64,000 nt of DNA from Salinimicrobium profundisediminis (GCF_026241755.1 NZ_JAPJDA010000004.1:107143-171142); one strand, 5' to 3'; positions 9,107 through 18,611 are shown, counted from the stretch's first letter. Numbers and translations are program-made. The notes: generated from the sequence alone by a model not told the origin.

Positions 9107-9823
9107 TTAATATTTGTTGAAGCAACCCGACCCTCTTCCGAAATTAAATGTGAAGTAGATGCCCGTAAACACATACCAGTCGGTGGTGTTTCGGTTTCCA
9201 AAATCGTACAGCCGATAATCGCTTTCTACTTCAGATGGTTGGCTGCCGTCCAGGTTATCGGTGAATGTGTAGCGGGCGCCTATTTCTATTCCCGCAGAAA
9301 GAAAATTGGTAAGCGTTTGTTTGTACCCCATCACAATAGGCAGGGAGAACTCCCAGTTATTTCCTGCTTCCTGCAGCTCATTTAGTGCCGGGTTTGTATA
9401 TGCTTCGTTCTTTAGCATAAAATGTTTGGCAAAATAGTAGCTAATGCCGGTGTAAAGATAAGGAGTTGATTGGTATGTATTAGAATGCAGGTCCCAATTC
9501 CAGAAAGTAAATTCAATTCCCAACGAGGCTTCGGCAATATTATTGGAAAAAGAATAGCCTCTGTCATTTCGGCGGCCTTCATTAGACAGGGCGTCATCGG
9601 CTTCGAGCTGGGCATAAAGTAAAGAAAACCTAAAAGAGTGCCGGTCGCTGCGGTTCCATTTTACAAGCCCTCCAAAAACCGGGGCATTAGGATTGATATA
9701 GGTAGTATTACCCACGTCCCCAATATAATTTGCGCCTCCTATAAAAGGGCCCACTTCAAAATTTTGGGAATATGTTTGGATGCCGAAAAGCCCAATCAAA
9801 ACCATTACAATAAGATACCTCAT
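9107..9823 (-). CDS. PorG-like outer membrane protein (DUF6089-type)
   Basis: Predicted outer membrane beta-barrel. A short signal peptide (about 19 residues ending YSQN) precedes a run of alternating amphipathic strands with many Tyr, Asn and Gly residues (VGPFIGGANYIGDVG; VFTGIYFTFNFG near the end). In Porphyromonas the related PorG belongs to the type IX secretion outer membrane assembly together with PorK/N; in flavobacteria this family sits just upstream of uppS/bamA, as here. Given that the window also contains gldKLMN, a link to type IX secretion is plausible but inferred. A stop immediately before the uppS ATG indicates coupling. Confidence 0.75.
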   Translation of the reverse strand: MRYLIVMVLIGLFGIQTYSQNFEVGPFIGGANYIGDVGNTTYINPNAPVFGGLVKWNRSDRHSFRFSLLYAQLEADDALSNEGRRNDRGYSFSNNIAEASLGIEFTFWNWDLHSNTYQSTPYLYTGISYYFAKHFMLKNEAYTNPALNELQEAGNNWEFSLPIVMGYKQTLTNFLSAGIEIGARYTFTDNLDGSQPSEVESDYRLYDFGNRNTTDWYVFTGIYFTFNFGRGSGCFNKY

Positions 9824-9926
9824 AGGTCTTCAAAAGTCTGCAAATATAACAATATTGTTTGCCCCACAAATAACAGGTATGGGTTTGTGCCTTAGCAATA
9901 ACAGTTTAAAGTAGGTTTTATTGTTT

Positions 9927-10811
9927 TTAATTACGCTTATCTTCTCCCCAAAGTAGTTTTTTCCGAAGGGTTTTTAAGAAGGTGTCACTGGTAAATTCGA
10001 CTATCTTGATCTTAAAGGGGGCTTTTTTTATGGTAACTGTAGTGTTGTTTTTTAAGGTAGCTAATCTTGAATCCATTGAGACCAGGTAATCATCGGCCCG
10101 TCCCGAAACTCTCAGGGTTATCCTGGTATTGTCTTTTATCACCAGCGGGCGGGCATTTAGGTTATGTGGGGCAATAGGGGTGATCACCAGTGCTTTTGTG
10201 GCTGGGGTAATCACCGGGCCGCCACAACTCAGGGAGTAGCCGGTAGAGCCGGTGGGGGTAGAAACTATCAATCCGTCGGCCCAGTAGGCAGTAAGGGGTT
10301 CATCATCAAGCCAGGTATCTATCGTGATCATAGATGTACTGTTCTTCCGGCTAACGGCTATTTCGTTGAGCGCAAAATTATTCCCTCGCAGTTCTTCCAC
10401 TTCAGGATCGGTGATGATACACAGCAGGGAGCGTTGCGAAATTTTATATTCCTCTTTAATTAGTCTGGAGATGGTTGTGCGAATTTCTTCTTTGTGAACA
10501 GTAGCCAAAAATCCAAGCCTTCCGGTGTTGATGCCCATAATAGGGATATCAAGATCCCGTACAAAATTGATAGATTGAAGTATCGTGCCGTCTCCACCCA
10601 CACTTATAAAGATATCGTACGAATTATCCAGCGCTTTAAAGGTTTTAAAATGCTGAAAATTCTTCTTTATCTCATTGTTTTCATCAATAAGCCTCAGGAA
10701 GTTTTCTTCTATTGCAACTTCAATATTTTCAGAATCAAGTACATTGAGAAGTTCTTCAATGTAAATGCCCGAATTAGCGTGATAGAATTGTCCATATATT
10801 GCAGCCTTCAT
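9927..10811 (-). CDS. nadK: NAD kinase
   Basis: Phosphorylates NAD to NADP in the cytosol. The diagnostic VGGDGT motif is at residues 71-76, followed by GINTGRLGFLA, the 'WADGLIVSTPTGSTGYSLS' substrate-binding block and GGPVITP. Length 294 aa is standard. It is separated by only 2 nt from the preceding CBS-domain gene and lies in the conserved flavobacterial block CBS-nadK-porG-uppS-bamA. Start ATG at 10811 gives the normal MKAAIYGQ-type N-terminus. Confidence 0.95.
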   Translation of the reverse strand: MKAAIYGQFYHANSGIYIEELLNVLDSENIEVAIEENFLRLIDENNEIKKNFQHFKTFKALDNSYDIFISVGGDGTILQSINFVRDLDIPIMGINTGRLGFLATVHKEEIRTTISRLIKEEYKISQRSLLCIITDPEVEELRGNNFALNEIAVSRKNSTSMITIDTWLDDEPLTAYWADGLIVSTPTGSTGYSLSCGGPVITPATKALVITPIAPHNLNARPLVIKDNTRITLRVSGRADDYLVSMDSRLATLKNNTTVTIKKAPFKIKIVEFTSDTFLKTLRKKLLWGEDKRN

Positions 10812-10813
10812 CT

Positions 10814-11470
10814 CTAGATATTTAAATATTTATCCAGATAACGCGAACGGTCCTGCAGGTTAGAAGAAAAAGAATCTTCGGGATGTTGAGAAATTACCTC
10901 ATAGCCATATCTTCTAAAGGTTTGAAAAATGGCATTTAAAGGGACGCTTCCAGTTTTAAGCGTAATTTGAGTACGGTCATTTTCTGTACCCGAAACAAAT
11001 GCTCCTAACACATGGGTGCCATTTGATTCTACAATTTGACATATTTCACTAAAGGAGTAGTCTTTAATACCTTTTTCAACCACTATTATGCTACCGGGAT
11101 TGTTCAGAAAAGGAGATTCTGTGAATAAATTCATGATGTCCTGAAGTTCGAGATATCCTAAAAACTGGTTGTTCTCATCTAAAACAGGCATTAAGTTGGC
11201 GTCATTTTTTGAAAAATTGTGCAACACATCTATCCAGTTGTCTGTATCTCTAACAAAAAATCCTTCCAGGGCATATTGAACTTCTTCAACTGGTTGCTGT
11301 GGTTCAAAGATCCTGGCGTCGGCTACGGGAATGCTGCCCATATAGATATCTCCCTGCAATACGGGTAAATGAGAGTAGGCGGATACATCAAAAATTTTCA
11401 GCACCTCAGATATTGGGGTGTGAAACTGCGGAATTTTAATTTCATTAAGAATATATGGCTGAATGTTCAT
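10814..11470 (-). CDS. CBS-domain protein
   Basis: Small cytosolic protein with a tandem pair of CBS motifs that normally bind adenine nucleotides: SHLPVLQGD(I)YMGSIP near residues 28-42 and ANLMPVLDENNQFLGYLELQDI near 95-120. The last 90 residues form a small alpha/beta domain (GSIIVVEKGIKDYSFSEI... TLKTG) that resembles an ACT-like fold. No enzymatic domain is attached, so it is likely a regulator or sensor; its place in front of nadK would fit a nucleotide sensing role, but that is inference. I chose ATG at 11470 (MNIQPY) rather than the in-frame ATG at 11500, because related proteins begin at this point and the extra ten residues are basic and unconserved in character. Confidence 0.82.
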   Translation of the reverse strand: MNIQPYILNEIKIPQFHTPISEVLKIFDVSAYSHLPVLQGDIYMGSIPVADARIFEPQQPVEEVQYALEGFFVRDTDNWIDVLHNFSKNDANLMPVLDENNQFLGYLELQDIMNLFTESPFLNNPGSIIVVEKGIKDYSFSEICQIVESNGTHVLGAFVSGTENDRTQITLKTGSVPLNAIFQTFRRYGYEVISQHPEDSFSSNLQDRSRYLDKYLNI

Positions 11471-11531
11471 TACCCGGGGCTTTTTCTGCAAATTAATCAA
11501 AATAAAGTATTTCTTTGCTTATTCAACTTTG

Positions 11532-11539
11532 TATTTTTG
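11532..11539 (+). promoter_or_regulatory. candidate -7 box for pdxJ
   Basis: TATTTTTG matches the Bacteroidota TAnnTTTG consensus, 20 nt in front of the pdxJ ATG; no clear TTTG box sits at the ideal spacing, so the promoter is moderately supported. Confidence 0.4.
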
Positions 11540-11558
11540 TTGAAAACAGGTGCCAAAA

Positions 11559-12275
11559 ATGACAAAATTAAGCGTTAATATAAATAAGATTGCAACTCTT
11601 CGAAACAGTCGGGGAGGAGATGTTCCTAACCTTGTACAGGTGGCAAAAGATGTCCAGCGGTTTGGAGGACAGGGAATCACCGTACATCCACGGCCCGATG
11701 AGCGCCATATAAGATACCAGGACGTGTTTGATCTTAAGTCGGTGGTTTCTACGGAATTTAATATTGAAGGAAATCCCGTTCAGAAGTTTATGGATCTTGT
11801 GCTAAAAGTGAAGCCCGAGCAGGTTACCCTTGTTCCAGATGCCGAAGAAGCCATAACTTCAAATGCAGGTTGGGATACCATAAAACATCGCGATTATTTA
11901 AAGGAGATCATTTCAGAATTTAAAAGTAACGGCATTCGCACGTCCATTTTTGTAGACCCCGACCCAGAGATGGTGAAAGGCGCTGTAGAAACTGGTACCG
12001 ATCGCATTGAACTTTACACTGAAGAATATGCAAGGCAGTTCGCTAAAGGCAATAAAGACGGGGTAAAGCCTTATAAATTGTGTGCCGAAACGGCCATAGA
12101 TCTCGGCCTGGGGATAAATGCAGGGCATGATCTTTCTCTGAGTAATGTTGAATACTTTCAGAAGAATGTTCCGGGGCTGCTGGAGGTGTCTATAGGTCAC
12201 GCTTTGATAGCCGAATCTCTGTACCAGGGAATGGAGTATGTTATTAATCAATATTTAAGTTTGTTAAGAAGCTAA
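11559..12275 (+). CDS. pdxJ: pyridoxine 5'-phosphate synthase
   Basis: Condenses 3-amino-2-oxopropyl phosphate with 1-deoxyxylulose 5-phosphate in the DXP-dependent pathway to vitamin B6. Family phrases are clear: LSVNINKIATLRNSRGG at the N-terminus, GITVHPRPDERHI, ELYTEEYA, and the C-terminal NAGHDLSLSN and EVSIGHALI blocks. The ATG at 11559 gives 238 aa; a GTG nine bases upstream is possible but would add only three residues. The stop overlaps the ATG of the next gene (TAATG), so the two are probably cotranslated. Confidence 0.96.
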   Translation: MTKLSVNINKIATLRNSRGGDVPNLVQVAKDVQRFGGQGITVHPRPDERHIRYQDVFDLKSVVSTEFNIEGNPVQKFMDLVLKVKPEQVTLVPDAEEAITSNAGWDTIKHRDYLKEIISEFKSNGIRTSIFVDPDPEMVKGAVETGTDRIELYTEEYARQFAKGNKDGVKPYKLCAETAIDLGLGINAGHDLSLSNVEYFQKNVPGLLEVSIGHALIAESLYQGMEYVINQYLSLLRS

Positions 12276-13042
12276 TGAAACTACATTCTACAATTCTGGG
12301 AGAGGGGCAACCCATATTGATCCTTCACGGATTTTTGGGCATGAGCGATAACTGGAAGACCCTTGGGAATGAATTTTCGGAGGCAGGTTTCCAGGTTCAT
12401 CTCATTGATCAAAGAAACCACGGTCGTAGCCCCCACAGTGAGGTTTTTAATTATACCGAACTGGCTAAAGACGTCAAAGAATACATTGAAAACTACAGCC
12501 TCAAAAATGTCATTTTAATAGGACATTCTATGGGGGGGAAATCGGCCATGACAGCTGCGGCGCTTTTTCCGCACCTCATTGATAAGTTGGTGGTGGTAGA
12601 CATAGCGCCAAAATATTATGCGCCTCACCATCAGCAAATCCTGGAGGGGTTAAAAGCTGTAGACGATGCCACACTCAACTCACGGGGAGATGCAGATGAG
12701 GTGCTTGCCAAACACGTGCCTGAAAAGGCCGTAAGAATGTTTTTGCTGAAAAACCTGTACTGGAAGCAAAAAGAAAGACTTGGCTTAAGGCTTAATCTGG
12801 AGGTGCTTACAAAAGAAATTGAAGAGCTGGGGCAAAGCCTGCCCAACGATTATACTTTTACAAAACCCACCCTGTTTATTAAAGGGGAGAGATCAAATTA
12901 TATTACTTCAGAAGACGAGGGGCTCATAAAAAAGCATTTTCCCAATGCTACGCTCTCGGTAATTTCACGCGCAGGACACTGGGTGCACGCTGAGAATAAG
13001 AAAGAATTTTATGAGCAGGTCATGAAATTTCTCTCAATTTAG
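12275..13042 (+). CDS. alpha/beta-fold hydrolase (YbfF-like esterase)
   Basis: Cytosolic serine hydrolase of 255 aa. Visible elements are the oxyanion-hole HGF at 18-20, GHSMGG with nucleophile Ser85, and the C-terminal catalytic His in RAGHWVHAE; the acid is probably the Asp in 'FIKGERSNYI' region or a nearby residue and is not certain. The DQRNHGRS phrase is typical of the YbfF/ABHD11-like acyl-esterase group. Translationally coupled to pdxJ (TAATG overlap). Natural substrate is not known. Confidence 0.85.
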   Translation: MKLHSTILGEGQPILILHGFLGMSDNWKTLGNEFSEAGFQVHLIDQRNHGRSPHSEVFNYTELAKDVKEYIENYSLKNVILIGHSMGGKSAMTAAALFPHLIDKLVVVDIAPKYYAPHHQQILEGLKAVDDATLNSRGDADEVLAKHVPEKAVRMFLLKNLYWKQKERLGLRLNLEVLTKEIEELGQSLPNDYTFTKPTLFIKGERSNYITSEDEGLIKKHFPNATLSVISRAGHWVHAENKKEFYEQVMKFLSI

Positions 13043-13083
13043 AAGCTAATTTATTATGCACGCGTAATAAATTGAGGTTTTTC

Positions 13084-13113
13084 TTGCCTTATATGCAATT
13101 TATGCTATTTTTG
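13084..13113 (+). promoter_or_regulatory. candidate promoter of the FadL-type porin
   Basis: TTG at 13084-13086, 19-bp spacer, TATTTTTG at 13106-13113: a good match to the Bacteroidota -33/-7 pattern, leaving a leader of about 30 nt before the ATG at 13148. Confidence 0.5.
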
Positions 13114-13147
13114 AGCATTGATCCTTTATTAATCTACACACATTATT

Positions 13148-14407
13148 ATGAGAAAAGTATTATTGTCAATGGTATTTGCGCTTGCAGGTGCTATAACTTA
13201 TGCCGGAGGTTACCGTGTTGGGGTGCAGGGGCAGCGAGCGCTGGCCATGGGACACACGGGAGTTGCCGTTGTTAACAGTGCCGAGTTGGGATTCTTTAAC
13301 CCTGCGGGACTGGTTTATCTTGAAAACCGACTAACTGTTTCTGCAGGGGTGAGTGCGGTTTTTTCTGAAGTTGCATGGCAAAACGAAGACACAGGAGAGA
13401 GTGCGCGTACCGATAACCCTGCCGGAACACCGTTTTACTTCAATGCTTCTTATAAACTGAATGAAAATCTTGCGGTGGGCCTAAGTGTATACACTCCTTA
13501 TGGAAGTACCGTGAAATGGGAAGATGACTGGGCAGGTTCTCACCTGGTGAACAATATTGAGCTGCAGGCAATTTACATCCAGCCGCTTATTTCTTATAAA
13601 GTTGCCGATTTCTTAAGTGTTGGGGGAGGTCCAATCTTTGTTACCGGTTCAGTGAACTTTAACCGAAACCTGAGTAGAACTCTTACCGATATTGATGGTA
13701 ACAGGTCAAATGTAACCATTGATGCTTCAGGAGTTAACGAATGGGGATGGTCTGCCAGTGCTCTTTTCACAGCAACCGAAGATTTCAGAATAGGAATCAA
13801 TTACCGTTCAGAAATCATTATGAATGCTGAAGACGGGGATGCCGATTTTGAAAATATTCCCAATACTCCTTTAGCACCTTTTAGCGATACTACTTTTGAT
13901 GCGCAGTTGCCATTGCCAGCAGAGCTTACAGTAGGGCTGTCTTATCAACTTAACGAAAAATGGTTACTTGCTTTCGATTATAACAGGACTTTCTGGGGTG
14001 TTTATGAATCTCTGGATATTGAATTTGCAAATCCTGCCCTTGGGGTATCAGAGAATCCACGTGCTTATGAAGATTCAAACACATGGAGATTTGGAGCGCA
14101 GTACGAAGCTACAGATAAGTTGACCCTGCGTGCAGGTTATTACTTTGATGAATCTCCAGTTCAGGAAGGTTATTTTGCTCCCGAAACTCCCCGTAATGAT
14201 TCCATGGGTTTTACAGCAGGTCTTTCACTTGATGTTACTTCAAGACTGGCTATAGATGCATCTTTCGCTTATATAAGATTTGATGAAGTTGATGCGGTCT
14301 ATAATCCAAACCCACAAGATTTCCCCGATTATGAGGGTGTCCCATTTGGAGGTACTTATAAATCTGTAGCCTTTATTCCAGGGATTGGAGTAACTTATAA
14401 AATGTAA
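13148..14407 (+). CDS. FadL/OmpP1/TodX-family outer membrane transporter
   Basis: Predicted outer membrane beta-barrel for uptake of hydrophobic compounds such as long-chain fatty acids. A signal peptide (about 19 residues, ending ITYAGG) is followed by the FadL-type hatch region with QGQRALAMGHTGVA and the 'NPAGLVYLE' phrase, then amphipathic strands to the C-terminal 'GIGVTYKM'. Length 419 aa is in family range. It lies 15 nt before an SGNH esterase lipoprotein on the same strand, so the pair could hydrolyse and import lipid substrates; this coupling is inferred. The ATG at 13148 was preferred because it starts a proper signal peptide. Confidence 0.88.
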   Translation: MRKVLLSMVFALAGAITYAGGYRVGVQGQRALAMGHTGVAVVNSAELGFFNPAGLVYLENRLTVSAGVSAVFSEVAWQNEDTGESARTDNPAGTPFYFNASYKLNENLAVGLSVYTPYGSTVKWEDDWAGSHLVNNIELQAIYIQPLISYKVADFLSVGGGPIFVTGSVNFNRNLSRTLTDIDGNRSNVTIDASGVNEWGWSASALFTATEDFRIGINYRSEIIMNAEDGDADFENIPNTPLAPFSDTTFDAQLPLPAELTVGLSYQLNEKWLLAFDYNRTFWGVYESLDIEFANPALGVSENPRAYEDSNTWRFGAQYEATDKLTLRAGYYFDESPVQEGYFAPETPRNDSMGFTAGLSLDVTSRLAIDASFAYIRFDEVDAVYNPNPQDFPDYEGVPFGGTYKSVAFIPGIGVTYKM

Positions 14408-14422
14408 TAAAAGAATTAGAAT

Positions 14423-15976
14423 ATGAGAAATTATATAAAATACATCGGAATCCTGGCGCTGGGAATGGTTGCATGTGAACCTGAATTTGATAATCCCGTA
14501 GACGAGCAGGATGCGTATAGTAATGGAGAAGCCGATTTCTCCAACTACGTGGCTTTAGGAAACTCGCTAACTGCCGGATATGCAGATAACGCACTCTATA
14601 TCACCGGGCAGCAGAATTCTTATCCAAACATCCTGGCACAGCAGTTCGCTAAAGTGCAGGAAACCCAGGAATTCAGAATTCCTTACATGGCCGATAATGC
14701 AGGTGGTTTACTGGCAGGAGACCAGCAAATTACCAGTAACAGGCTTGTGCTTGAGACTCTTTTTAATGAAGAGGGGGAGCCTGTACAAACCCCTAAAGTT
14801 TATACCGGAATGGCGCCTACCACGAATGTTTTAAACAAATTAACAGGGCCTTTCAATAATATGGGAGTTCCCGGAGCCAGAAGTTACCATTTATTGGCAC
14901 CTGGGTATGGGAATCCTGCCGGGCTAATGGCCGATCCTGCAACTGCAAATCCATACTTTGTGCGTTTTGCTTCTTCTCCTGAAGCTTCTGTTCTTGAAGA
15001 TGCTGTGGCTCAACAGCCTACTTTCTTCAGCTTATGGATTGGGAATAATGATGTGTTAGGATACGCAACCACAGGGGGTTTAAATGAAGCGAGTATAACA
15101 GACCCGGCGATGTTCACCGGGGCATATACGCAACTTGTAAATGGATTAGTTCAATCTGGAGCAGAAGAAGGGGTTTTAATCAATATCCCCGATGTAACCG
15201 ATGTGCCGTTTTTTACCACTATTCCTAATAATGCTTTAGTGCTTAGTGCTGAACAGGCTGCCAATCTTACCGGGTTTTTCCAGGCTGTGGCCGGGATTTT
15301 CACCCAGGTTCTAATGCAACAGCAAGTGCCGCAGGAGCAGGCAGCGCAAATCGCTTCTCAATATGCACTTACTTTTAGTGAGGGGCCAAATAGATTCGTT
15401 ATTGATGTTCCCGAAACTCAGACTAATCCTCTTGGGTTTAGACAAATGACTGAAGAAGAATTGTTGCTTTTCACTATAGATCGTACTGCCATTCCAACTC
15501 AGGGATATGGTTCTGCAGCGGTAGGTCCAGAAGTGATGCAGGTTTTAGGTATACTTCAGCAGGGAGGTCAGCCAACACCAGAGCAGGCTCAGTTGGTTTT
15601 GGAGGCTGTAAATGGTATTGATGATAAAGATGCTCTTGATATTCAGGAAATCCAGAACATTAGAAATGCCACAGCTAAGTATAACGAAACTATTCTAGCT
15701 CTTGCCCAGGCAAATGGGTTGGCTCATGTAGATGCTGCCGCTTTGCTTAACAAGGTAGCAACTACGGGAATTTCTTTTGATGAAGGCACTGTGACATCAA
15801 CCTTTGGTAGTGGTGGTGCTTTCTCTCTTGATGGGATCCACCTTACGCCCCGTGGATACGCTTTAGTAGCCAACAAAATTATTGAAGAGATCAACAAAAC
15901 CTATAATTCTGAAGTTCCCACCGTGAATATTGGAAACTACGGAACCGTAACTCCGAGTAATGATGTGGGTAATTAA
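14423..15976 (+). CDS. SGNH/GDSL-family hydrolase, lipoprotein
   Basis: Secreted esterase or lipase anchored as a lipoprotein: the N-terminus ends in GMVAC with lipidated Cys18. The SGNH blocks are visible: GNSLTAG with nucleophile Ser48, a GVPGARS glycine block near 152, WIGNND (Gly207, Asn209) and DGIHLTPRG with the catalytic pair Asp470/His473. At 517 aa it is larger than minimal SGNH enzymes because of long insertions between blocks. Located directly behind a FadL-type porin gene, it may act on lipids or acylated sugars at the cell surface. The substrate cannot be told from sequence. Confidence 0.87.
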   Translation: MRNYIKYIGILALGMVACEPEFDNPVDEQDAYSNGEADFSNYVALGNSLTAGYADNALYITGQQNSYPNILAQQFAKVQETQEFRIPYMADNAGGLLAGDQQITSNRLVLETLFNEEGEPVQTPKVYTGMAPTTNVLNKLTGPFNNMGVPGARSYHLLAPGYGNPAGLMADPATANPYFVRFASSPEASVLEDAVAQQPTFFSLWIGNNDVLGYATTGGLNEASITDPAMFTGAYTQLVNGLVQSGAEEGVLINIPDVTDVPFFTTIPNNALVLSAEQAANLTGFFQAVAGIFTQVLMQQQVPQEQAAQIASQYALTFSEGPNRFVIDVPETQTNPLGFRQMTEEELLLFTIDRTAIPTQGYGSAAVGPEVMQVLGILQQGGQPTPEQAQLVLEAVNGIDDKDALDIQEIQNIRNATAKYNETILALAQANGLAHVDAAALLNKVATTGISFDEGTVTSTFGSGGAFSLDGIHLTPRGYALVANKIIEEINKTYNSEVPTVNIGNYGTVTPSNDVGN

Positions 15977-16003
15977 TTCCCACCTTCTTTAAAAATGTAT
16001 TAA

Positions 16004-16029
16004 AACGTCGGGCTGGTCCCGGCGTTTTT
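16004..16029 (+). terminator. intrinsic terminator after the SGNH esterase gene
   Basis: AACGTCGGG (16004-16012) pairs with CCCGGCGTT (16018-16026) with one G-T pair, followed by a T-tract to 16029. It closes the porin/esterase unit. Confidence 0.8.
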
Positions 16030-16066
16030 CGTTCAAAGTAGTATCTTAGTGTTAAATTCAAAACCT

Positions 16067-16408
16067 ATGACCTTTCTTTTAAGAATCCTCCTCACCGCTG
16101 TAGTAGTGGTGTTTCTTGCAAATTTTCTTCCGGGTGTAACAGTTACAGGATACGTGACGGCTATAGTTGTGGCCCTGGTCCTGGCGCTGCTTAATTTTAT
16201 AGTGAAACCCGTCCTGGTGCTTCTCACACTTCCTGTTACCCTGCTTACCTTTGGCCTTTTTCTTATAGTGATCAATGCCATTATCATCCTTTTGGTAGAT
16301 GCTTTTGTAAGCGGATTCCAGGTGAGCGGATTTTGGATTGCAGTGCTCTTTAGTATCTTGCTGTCAATTATTCAATCAATCTTTTTCTCAATTGCCGAAA
16401 GGAAATAA
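16067..16408 (+). CDS. small four-helix membrane protein (phage holin 4 superfamily-like)
   Basis: Protein of 113 aa made of four hydrophobic segments separated by short turns, with the phrases 'FLPGVTVTGY', 'NFIVKPVLVLLTLPVTLLTFGLFL' region and 'INAIIILLVD' typical of the holin-superfamily-4/YvlD-like family of chromosomally encoded inner membrane proteins. Despite the family name there is nothing phage-related around it. The ATG at 16067 follows a GTG at 16049 that is also in frame; the ATG starts right at the first membrane segment. Function is unknown; relatives in other bacteria are tied to envelope stress. Confidence 0.75.
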   Translation: MTFLLRILLTAVVVVFLANFLPGVTVTGYVTAIVVALVLALLNFIVKPVLVLLTLPVTLLTFGLFLIVINAIIILLVDAFVSGFQVSGFWIAVLFSILLSIIQSIFFSIAERK

Positions 16409-16436
16409 AGCCTTCTGAATTTCAGCTTTTTGAAAC

Positions 16437-16467
16437 TTTGCTTGCTCTTAAAAAAGTTGTACTTTTG
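16437..16467 (+). promoter_or_regulatory. promoter of tig
   Basis: TTTG (16437-16440), 19-bp spacer, TACTTTTG (16460-16467): full match to the Bacteroidota housekeeping pattern TTTG/TAnnTTTG, 26 nt before the tig start. Confidence 0.7.
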
Positions 16468-16493
16468 CAAACCAATTTTTATAAGCGCTTATA

Positions 16494-17807
16494 ATGAATA
16501 TAACGAGAGAGAACATTGACGAACTTAATGCAGTCCTCAAGGTTGATATAGCCAAAGAAGACTATAGCGGCAAAGTTGAAAAAGTCCTGAAAGACTACCG
16601 TAAAAATGCAAATATTCCTGGCTTCCGTAAAGGGCATGTGCCTATGGGGATGGTGAAGAAGCAATACGGGAAGGCAGTTTTGGTAGATGAGGTAAACAAG
16701 CTGCTTCAGGATGCCCTTAACAAATATCTTACTGAAGAAAAACTGGATGTTCTTGGAAATCCGCTTCCAAAGGAGCAGGAAAACTTTGACTGGGATAGCG
16801 ACAACTATACCTTCGAGTTTGAACTGGGCCTTTCTCCACAGTTTGAGGTGAGCCTTGACAACGAGAAGCCAATTACTCATTATAACATTGTTGCCGGTGA
16901 CGAGATGATCGATAACCAGGTAAAAACTCTTCAGAAGCAATATGGAAAACTTGTTTCTAAAGAATCTGCCGAAGAAGGCGACCAGCTTTCCGGTACCTTT
17001 AAAAATGAGGCTGAAGGAATAGAGAACAAAACTACTTTACCTCTTGAAAAGGTCAAAAATAAGGAGCCTTTCCTTGGTGCAAAAGCAGGTGATACTGTAA
17101 AAGTGAGCACTAAAGGCCTTTTTGAAGATGACCATCAATTGATGGATTTCCTTGAGGTTGAGCATGACAAAGCGCATGGGCTTGATGTTGAGGTAGAATT
17201 TCACGTAGAGGAAGTAAACACTCAGGAGCTTGCAGATTTAGATCAGGAGTTGTTTGATAAGCTCTTTGGCGAAGGGGAAGTAACTTCGGTAACCGAACTA
17301 AAAGAGAAGATCAAAGAAGATGCGGCCAAACAATTTGAGCAGCAAAGCGATCAGCAATTGCTGAATGATGTTACTGAAATGCTGATCGAAAACACTCAGT
17401 TCGACCTTCCGAAGGAATTTCTTCAGAAGTGGATCCAGACTGCAGGAGAAAAAGAACTTTCAGCTGAAGAGGCGCAAGAGGAGTACGAAAAAAGCGAAAA
17501 AGGATTAAGGTTCCAGTTGATTGAAGGTAAATTGATCCAGGATAATAATCTTGAAGTGAAGTTTGAAGACCTTAAAGCTTTCGCTAAAGAAAGGATCAAA
17601 GAACAAATGGCGCAGTTTGGCCAAATGAACCCTGAAGAAAAGGAACTTGACGATATCGCGGCCCGAATCCTTTCCCGTCAGGATGAAGTAAAACGCCTTT
17701 CTGAGCAGTTAATGAACCAAAAACTACTTTCCCTTTACAAGGAAAAGGTGAATCTTGAGGAGAAAGAAGTGACATACGAAGAATTTGTTAAAGAAGTTTA
17801 CGAATAG
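16494..17807 (+). CDS. tig: trigger factor (ribosome-associated chaperone)
   Basis: Chaperone that binds the ribosome exit site and shields nascent chains. The ribosome-binding N-domain carries the conserved 'IPGFRKGHVP' loop at about residues 41-50 (equivalent of the GFRxGK signature). The middle region holds a PPIase-like domain that is divergent and the last 200 residues form the Glu/Lys-rich helical C-domain arms. Length 437 aa fits the family. Followed by a terminator and then clpP and clpX, the tig-clpP-clpX order seen in many bacteria. Confidence 0.93.
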   Translation: MNITRENIDELNAVLKVDIAKEDYSGKVEKVLKDYRKNANIPGFRKGHVPMGMVKKQYGKAVLVDEVNKLLQDALNKYLTEEKLDVLGNPLPKEQENFDWDSDNYTFEFELGLSPQFEVSLDNEKPITHYNIVAGDEMIDNQVKTLQKQYGKLVSKESAEEGDQLSGTFKNEAEGIENKTTLPLEKVKNKEPFLGAKAGDTVKVSTKGLFEDDHQLMDFLEVEHDKAHGLDVEVEFHVEEVNTQELADLDQELFDKLFGEGEVTSVTELKEKIKEDAAKQFEQQSDQQLLNDVTEMLIENTQFDLPKEFLQKWIQTAGEKELSAEEAQEEYEKSEKGLRFQLIEGKLIQDNNLEVKFEDLKAFAKERIKEQMAQFGQMNPEEKELDDIAARILSRQDEVKRLSEQLMNQKLLSLYKEKVNLEEKEVTYEEFVKEVYE

Positions 17808-17839
17808 AACTTTTCTTAATTAATACTTATATCTTTAAG

Positions 17840-17873
17840 GGCGTTAGACCAAGTGCGGGATAACGCCTTTTTT
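17840..17873 (+). terminator. intrinsic terminator between tig and clpP
   Basis: GGCGTTA (17840-17846) pairs with TAACGCC (17861-17867), followed by six T residues. It separates tig from clpPX transcription. Confidence 0.75.
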
Positions 17874-17933
17874 GGCAACTAAGAGAGAGGTGTTAACCTC
17901 TTTGTTTAACCCCAACAAAACGACATAAATTCA

Positions 17934-18611
17934 ATGGATTACGGAAAAGAATTTGAGAAATACGCCACCCAGCATCACGGGATTAACAGTAACTATTACA
18001 ATAAAATAATAAGCAGCATGTACCCGCAGGGTATGACGCCAAACATTATTGAAGAGAGGCAGATGAACATTGCTATTTTTGATGTTTTCTCCCGTTTAAT
18101 GATGGATCGTATTATCTTTCTTGGTACGGGTATTAGCGACCAGGTAGCCAATATTATTCAGGCGCAATTGCTGTTCCTGGAGAGTACAGACTCTTCAAAA
18201 GACATTCAAATCTACATCAATTCCCCGGGAGGTAGTGTTTATGCCGGCCTTGGTATTTATGATACCATGCAGTTCATTAAGCCCGATGTAGCTACAATTT
18301 GTACAGGAATGGCTGCCTCAATGGGCGCGGTGCTTTTATGTGCAGGTGAAAAAGGAAAAAGAAGTGGTTTACCACATTCTCGTGTTATGATTCACCAGCC
18401 TCTTGGAGGAGCCCAGGGCCAGGCCAGTGATATTGAGATCACCGCACGTGAGATCTTAATCCTTAAAAAGGAGCTTTATGATATCATTGCCAAGCATTCA
18501 GGTCAAACTTATGAGAAGATCCATGAAGATAGTGATCGCGATTACTGGATGAAAGCAGATAAAGCTTTAGAATATGGAATGATTGATGAGATTCTAACAA
18601 GGGATAAATAA
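17934..18611 (+). CDS. clpP: ATP-dependent Clp protease proteolytic subunit
   Basis: Serine peptidase forming the tetradecameric chamber that works with ClpX. Catalytic Ser129 sits in GMAASMGA and catalytic His154 in [13 protein letters not shown]; the Asp lies in the '[10 protein letters not shown]' segment. '[11 protein letters not shown]' near 96-105 forms the oxyanion hole. Length 225 aa with an N-terminal propeptide of about 30 residues that resembles other Bacteroidota ClpPs. clpX follows after 48 nt on the same strand, indicating a clpPX operon. Confidence 0.97.
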   Translation: MDYGKEFEKYATQHHGINSNYYNKIISSMYPQGMTPNIIEERQMNIAIFDVFSRLMMDRIIFLGTGISDQVANIIQAQLLFLESTDSSKDIQIYINSPGGSVYAGLGIYDTMQFIKPDVATICTGMAASMGAVLLCAGEKGKRSGLPHSRVMIHQPLGGAQGQASDIEITAREILILKKELYDIIAKHSGQTYEKIHEDSDRDYWMKADKALEYGMIDEILTRDK